A stretch of 64,000 nucleotides of DNA, from positions 18,108,722 through 18,172,721 of the forward strand of contig NC_053411.1 of assembly GCF_016859285.1 (NCBI RefSeq). Reading direction: 5' to 3'. The position numbers and the translations under genes are program-made. This document shows, one piece after another, positions 60,325 to 64,000 of this stretch. Positions within the stretch are counted from its first letter, which is position 1; each line of letters begins with the position of its first letter. The notes below the pieces were generated by a model that saw only the letters and a program-made list of their open reading frames with translations, did not search any database and was not told where the DNA came from. Source of the DNA: Xiphias gladius. Its lineage: Eukaryota > Chordata > Actinopteri > Istiophoriformes > Xiphiidae.

Positions 60325-63300
60325 CTACACAACTATTTCCATGACGACGTCGTTGTTGCCTCTTCTCTCTGCAACTGTCCGAGCTGCTGTGCGAACAAAT
60401 AAGAATCAACAGAAGTGGCTTAATATCTATGAAAATAATAGCCAGATTTATGCCTTAATATGAATCAGTGATAATCAGGTGAAGGCTTTACTTAGATTAA
60501 GATGTTTGGGTTTCTTTTCAGAGCAGCCCGTTCTCCCGTTTCAATGTAGAGTCTGATTAATAACCGAAAAAGCCACCTTCACATTATGCAATGCAATGTT
60601 GGCGTTTACCTCTAGCTCTCAATCTGTTTTGTCAGTCTGTACTGCAACAGAACTGTGCTTTGAGTCTTTCTTTCTGTAGTAGCTTCAACAGAAAACAAGT
60701 AGAGTAAAAAGATGTTCTGCCAGAGAAAGATGCCGCACTCTGTAACATGAAAGACATACAGGGAGTCTGCTTGGAGCCAAGAATGTCTTTGGCATTCATC
60801 GTCAGGCACCTTGACTTATTTGTTGCAGAAGCCAATGAAAACTTGGTGAATGACGATTTAACCCTAGGCTTTCTTCGTTTGGTTTTCACCACCTTTATTT
60901 AGAGGCTTTGGCATAGTCATCACTTGTCTTAGCTAGGTATGCCATATATTGTTATATTCACGATAGGTTAGGCTACTCAGAAATGCCATCTATTCAAAAT
61001 TCAATGCTACTACTACTGTCCAACGAATGTAAGAACCGTGTCGATCGGATGTTTTGTGGTTTAGTTCTGTCAAGAAACATATTGTTAGTGTAAACTGAAC
61101 AAAATATCCTTTTTTTTTTTTTTTAATCTCTACTTACATGTTCTCAGTTATGGAACTACAGCTCCTGTCATGTTTGCTGTAGGAAGTATCGTGTTGCCAT
61201 GGAATCTGCACCACGAAAACACGTTTGTAAAAGTTATATAGTACAAGTGTAACATCTTATTCGGAGTAAAGCCTTAATTTGGTTATTTTCCATATTGTGT
61301 GCAAAAATCATCAGTTATGCAGACGACACCCAGTTGTTTTTGGCTGACTTTCTTTCCTAAGGCAACAATTTTGATTATCAAACACTCACAATAGAAGGGT
61401 TGACAGATGTTGTAGAAGGTAAACAAGAGTCTCTTACAAACCAAACAGAAAAGAACTCGGCTAGCTGATAGCACAGCTAGCTAACCGCAGTGGTTTGTTG
61501 TTTTAGCCTGATATGATTTGCTGCAGTTAGTTAGTGGAAATAAGACTGCCTCCTTAGACACTTGCAGGAGTGCTCTTACCTCTCATCCTGTCTCTGTATA
61601 TGAGACCTAGTAAGACAGTGGACAGTAGGTAAGGAGTTCCCACCAGCAGGTGACACGTCAATCTGATGGCAGAAACTGAACATGAAGCTGCGGGCGGAGC
61701 TGAGGTAGAAGGCGGAAGCGAAGCTGTGTTGATTAAAAAAACAAACAAACAAAAAAAACCCCTCATAATCACGAAGTTTGTTAACAATGTGATGAAAAAA
61801 CTGACCCACTAATCAAATAAAGAAACTAGTGTTTCCTTCGTATCTGTTTCAGCCTCTGAAATATAAATGTTTACTTTCAGTCATGACTTTTTTGTAGCAT
61901 TGTTTGGTCTTTTGCCTCATATCATCAATTTAATGTGAAATATAATTTTACAATAAGACAGTGGACTGAAACATAAGCACACAAATAAAGATGGTACAAA
62001 GTACTTTATAGAATATAGAAGCAAACAACGTATGCTGAGCAAAGCACGAAAAAAAAAAGTGAAGAAAATATACAATATTAAAAAAAACAACTGTGATAAA
62101 GCATATAATATGAGCATAAAGATACGTTTAGAATGAAGCAGTGTTTCTTAACCTTTTAAGAGAGCGACCCCCTGTTTAGAACAAAAATGGACTGAAAATG
62201 GGGGCTGCTCACATAGAAAAGCTGGTTCCGTAGAGCTACAGGTGGTCAGAAACCTCCAGGGGTACCCTTAATACCAGGCAGCCTCTACATCACTGAGGCC
62301 GAACGGGAAGTTAAACCACTGGTTGCTATTAAAAAGGGGAACTCTTGTGTCTCCAGGGAGCTGCGTAAGGTCTGATAATCAGCTTTGGCTGGAGCTGAAG
62401 ACTACAAGTTTGAAAATGAAAAAAAAATCTGAGGGTATAGATTGAGAAAGATGAGATACTAACTGCGACTTGGTAATGCAACAACATATTCATACAGTGC
62501 ATTTGGCAGACTTTTTGTCAGTTATATAGCGACTCTAGACTGGTTAACTCACCGTCAACAGCCAGCCAGCTGGCTGTTGATTCTCTACCTCCGGAGATGC
62601 TGCACTTGTAGAGTCCTTCATCAGATTTGGAAGCACTGTGAATGGTCATCTCTCCTGTGGAGCTGCTGCTAATGCGGTGGTCATCTTTGTAGAAATCGAA
62701 CACATGGTCGGAGGAGTGCGTCTCAGCCTTGCAGCGCAGAGTCACTGCAGCTCCCTCCGAGACAGGGAGGGCAGGACTCTCCAGGATCACAGTACGATCT
62801 TTACAAAGGGGTAGAAACTCATTTTGTTTTGCTGTGGTTTTACGTCAAACAGAAGGTCAATTTCTAACATAACCCTAACCCTACTTTGTGGATGTTTGTC
62901 AGACATGGATTCTGATGTAAAATTTGCCACTGCCTTCCAGTGTTGTGTGTCGTACCAGTGATGGTGATGTTGACGACGTTGCTCCGCTCCCCGTCTACGG
63001 ACTCGCACCAGTACACCCCGCTGTCCGACGGGTAGATGTTTCCTATGGTGCAAGTCGAGCCCAAAGAGGTGGAGCCCCAACCAGAGGAGCAGGGCCTGAA
63101 CCCGCCCTCCAATGTTTTCCTCTTCACGTTCCAACCGGTGGAGTTCAACTGATCCTCACAGGTCAGAGAGATGGTGTCGTACCTGAAGAACTGAGACCTG
63201 TCAGGGCTGATCCGAAGACAGGCTGCAGGGAGGGGGAAAGAGGAGAGGAAGGAGAGAAGGGAGAAAAGAGAGGATGGAAGGATGTAGGAGACTAAAGAAA

Positions 63301-63804
63301 GTAAAAAAGGTAAAAGACAAAGAGCAAATATGAAAAGAAAAAAAAATAGGGGGAATTAGGAAAGTGTGAAAGCAGGAAAAGTATGACGAGAATGGTGGAG
63401 GAGAGAGTGAAAAATAAAGAGAAAATATGTCAAATAAAAGAAAATAGGATGAAAATAGTCATGCAAAAGCACAAAAAGAACATTTCGAAACGAAAGGTAA
63501 GAAAAGTAGGGTAAAATGAAAAAAGCGAGGGAGGCAGGAAAAGATGATGAGATAATGAGAGGAAAAGTATTAGAGAGAAATGATAAAGAGAAAATGAAAA
63601 GGAAACATAGATATAGAAAAATAGCACAAGATGCACGAACGTACCAGTAATTTAATAAAGTTTGAATTCAAAAAGACACTAAAATGTCCATCAACAGCAT
63701 GCTGGGACCCTGAGCAGTTTAAAAAAAGACATATCATCTTCTAGAAAGGAAAGAAATGTCAGTTTGTACTCACGTAGCATCAGGCAGAAAGGTGTTAACT
63801 GCAT
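60325..63804 (-). CDS. Fc-receptor-like protein B (two Ig domains, type I membrane)
   Basis: Minus-strand exons, internal ones phase 1-1: leader 63804-63774 (31 nt, MQLTPFCLML); D1 63222-62956; D2 62798-62553; membrane 61723-61580; tail 60386-60325. D1 begins CLRISPDRSQFFRYD, has Cys in ISLTC, and ends DSGVYWCES. D2 starts [20 protein letters not shown] and ends SKSDEGLYKC. The membrane exon has a Pro/Ser stalk, then IRLTCHLLVGTPYLLSTVLL, LGLIY and RDRMR. The tail is RTVAERRGNNDVVMEIVV followed by TAG: short and without ITIM. Exons sum to 250 codons including stop, not counting an expected second leader mini-exon between 63774 and 63222, which I could not find in this purine-rich intron. It is a paralogue of gene A, same strand and exon design. 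Ligand (Ig or other) unknown. Confidence 0.75.
61313..61361 (+). mobile_element. Tiny LINE RT remnant (YADD motif)
   Basis: Reads SYADDTQLFLADFLS then stop, the catalytic core of L2/CR1-type reverse transcriptase. The flanks show no further RT homology by eye. Confidence 0.45.
61580..61723 (-). CDS. Membrane exon, gene B
   Basis: 144 nt, acceptor ttaatcaacacag, donor gtaaga. Arg and His lie within or next to the hydrophobic segment, unusual for a self-sufficient receptor. Confidence 0.75.
62553..62798 (-). CDS. FcR-type Ig domain D2, gene B
   Basis: 246 nt, acceptor cctttgtaaag, donor gtgagt. Cys pair in TLRC and YKC; five codons shorter than gene A D2, the difference falling in the C-C' region. 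Confidence 0.85.
62956..63222 (-). CDS. FcR-type Ig domain D1, gene B
   Basis: 267 nt, acceptor ccctccctgcag, donor gtacga. One central Trp (NSTGWNVKR), two further Cys (PCSSGW, STCTIG) also seen in gene A D1, and NST and NIT sequons. Confidence 0.85.
63236..63640. repeat. Purine-rich intronic tract
   Basis: About 400 bases of GA/AA-rich plus strand inside the gene B leader intron; minus-strand Phe/Leu/Ser-rich frames are artefacts. Confidence 0.7.
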
Positions 63805-64000
63805 CCTGTCCAACCGCCAACTGACGGACGGACTGACGGGGTCTCATCTCTGCACTTCCTGTCTTACAAACGCCACCCACACATACATACTTTACCTCTC
63901 TGTTAGGTGTCATGGCAACTGCTTGTGTCAAAAGCCTCAGGGTTTTTTTTCCAGAATGTAACCTACTTACTCTTCCTCCAGGGGAAAATCCCTTCAGTGT

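Overview
The window looks like teleost fish genomic DNA. It is rich in dinucleotide and tetranucleotide microsatellites, carries Tc1-like, LINE, SINE and MITE debris, and its genes are split into small exons with GT-AG borders. Almost every long open frame is a shadow of repeats or low-complexity DNA, so the genes below were built from exons: domain match, acceptor and donor sites, and phase consistency.

Left part (1 to about 26 kb). The only confident exon is the first coding exon of endophilin-A1 (sh3gl2), minus strand, 20688-20644, in a CpG-rich promoter area. Transcription runs leftwards, so 1-20643 is most simply its long first intron. That stretch holds microsatellites, a tandem 0.9-kb duplication, a GATA-type array, a 1.3-kb purine-rich array, a MITE-like element and a Tc1-like remnant. 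From 21 to 26 kb there is a dead LINE reverse-transcriptase fragment and no recognised gene.

Right part (26-64 kb). This is a cluster of immunoglobulin-superfamily leukocyte-receptor genes, nearly all exons being phase 1-1: (i) a broken butyrophilin/MOG-like copy on the minus strand (31.3-29.1 kb, with a diverged last-exon relic at 26.6 kb); (ii) an unassigned single-V receptor on the minus strand (44.0-39.8 kb); (iii) an Fc-receptor-like two-Ig receptor on the minus strand (52.0-46.0 kb); (iv) a second butyrophilin/MOG-like copy on the plus strand (54.0-55.7 kb), with intact V, linker, membrane and tail exons but no visible leader; (v) a small Ig-less membrane protein on the plus strand (56.9-58.7 kb); (vi) a second Fc-receptor-like gene on the minus strand (63.8-60.3 kb).

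The most striking structure is a nearly identical 1.4-kb inverted duplication (29056-30450 against 53958-55353) carrying three butyrophilin-like exons and their introns. The minus copy lies between the two halves of what looks like one SINE and has a V exon broken by several indels, yet it keeps a leader exon. The plus copy is intact but leaderless. This is either a templated insertion or gene-conversion event, or an assembly artefact. The two Fc-receptor-like genes share a leader-exon design, lack canonical inhibitory motifs in short tails, and have an Arg at the outer edge of the membrane segment, suggesting adaptor-coupled activating receptors. No database search was possible, so family names rest on motifs and exon structure.
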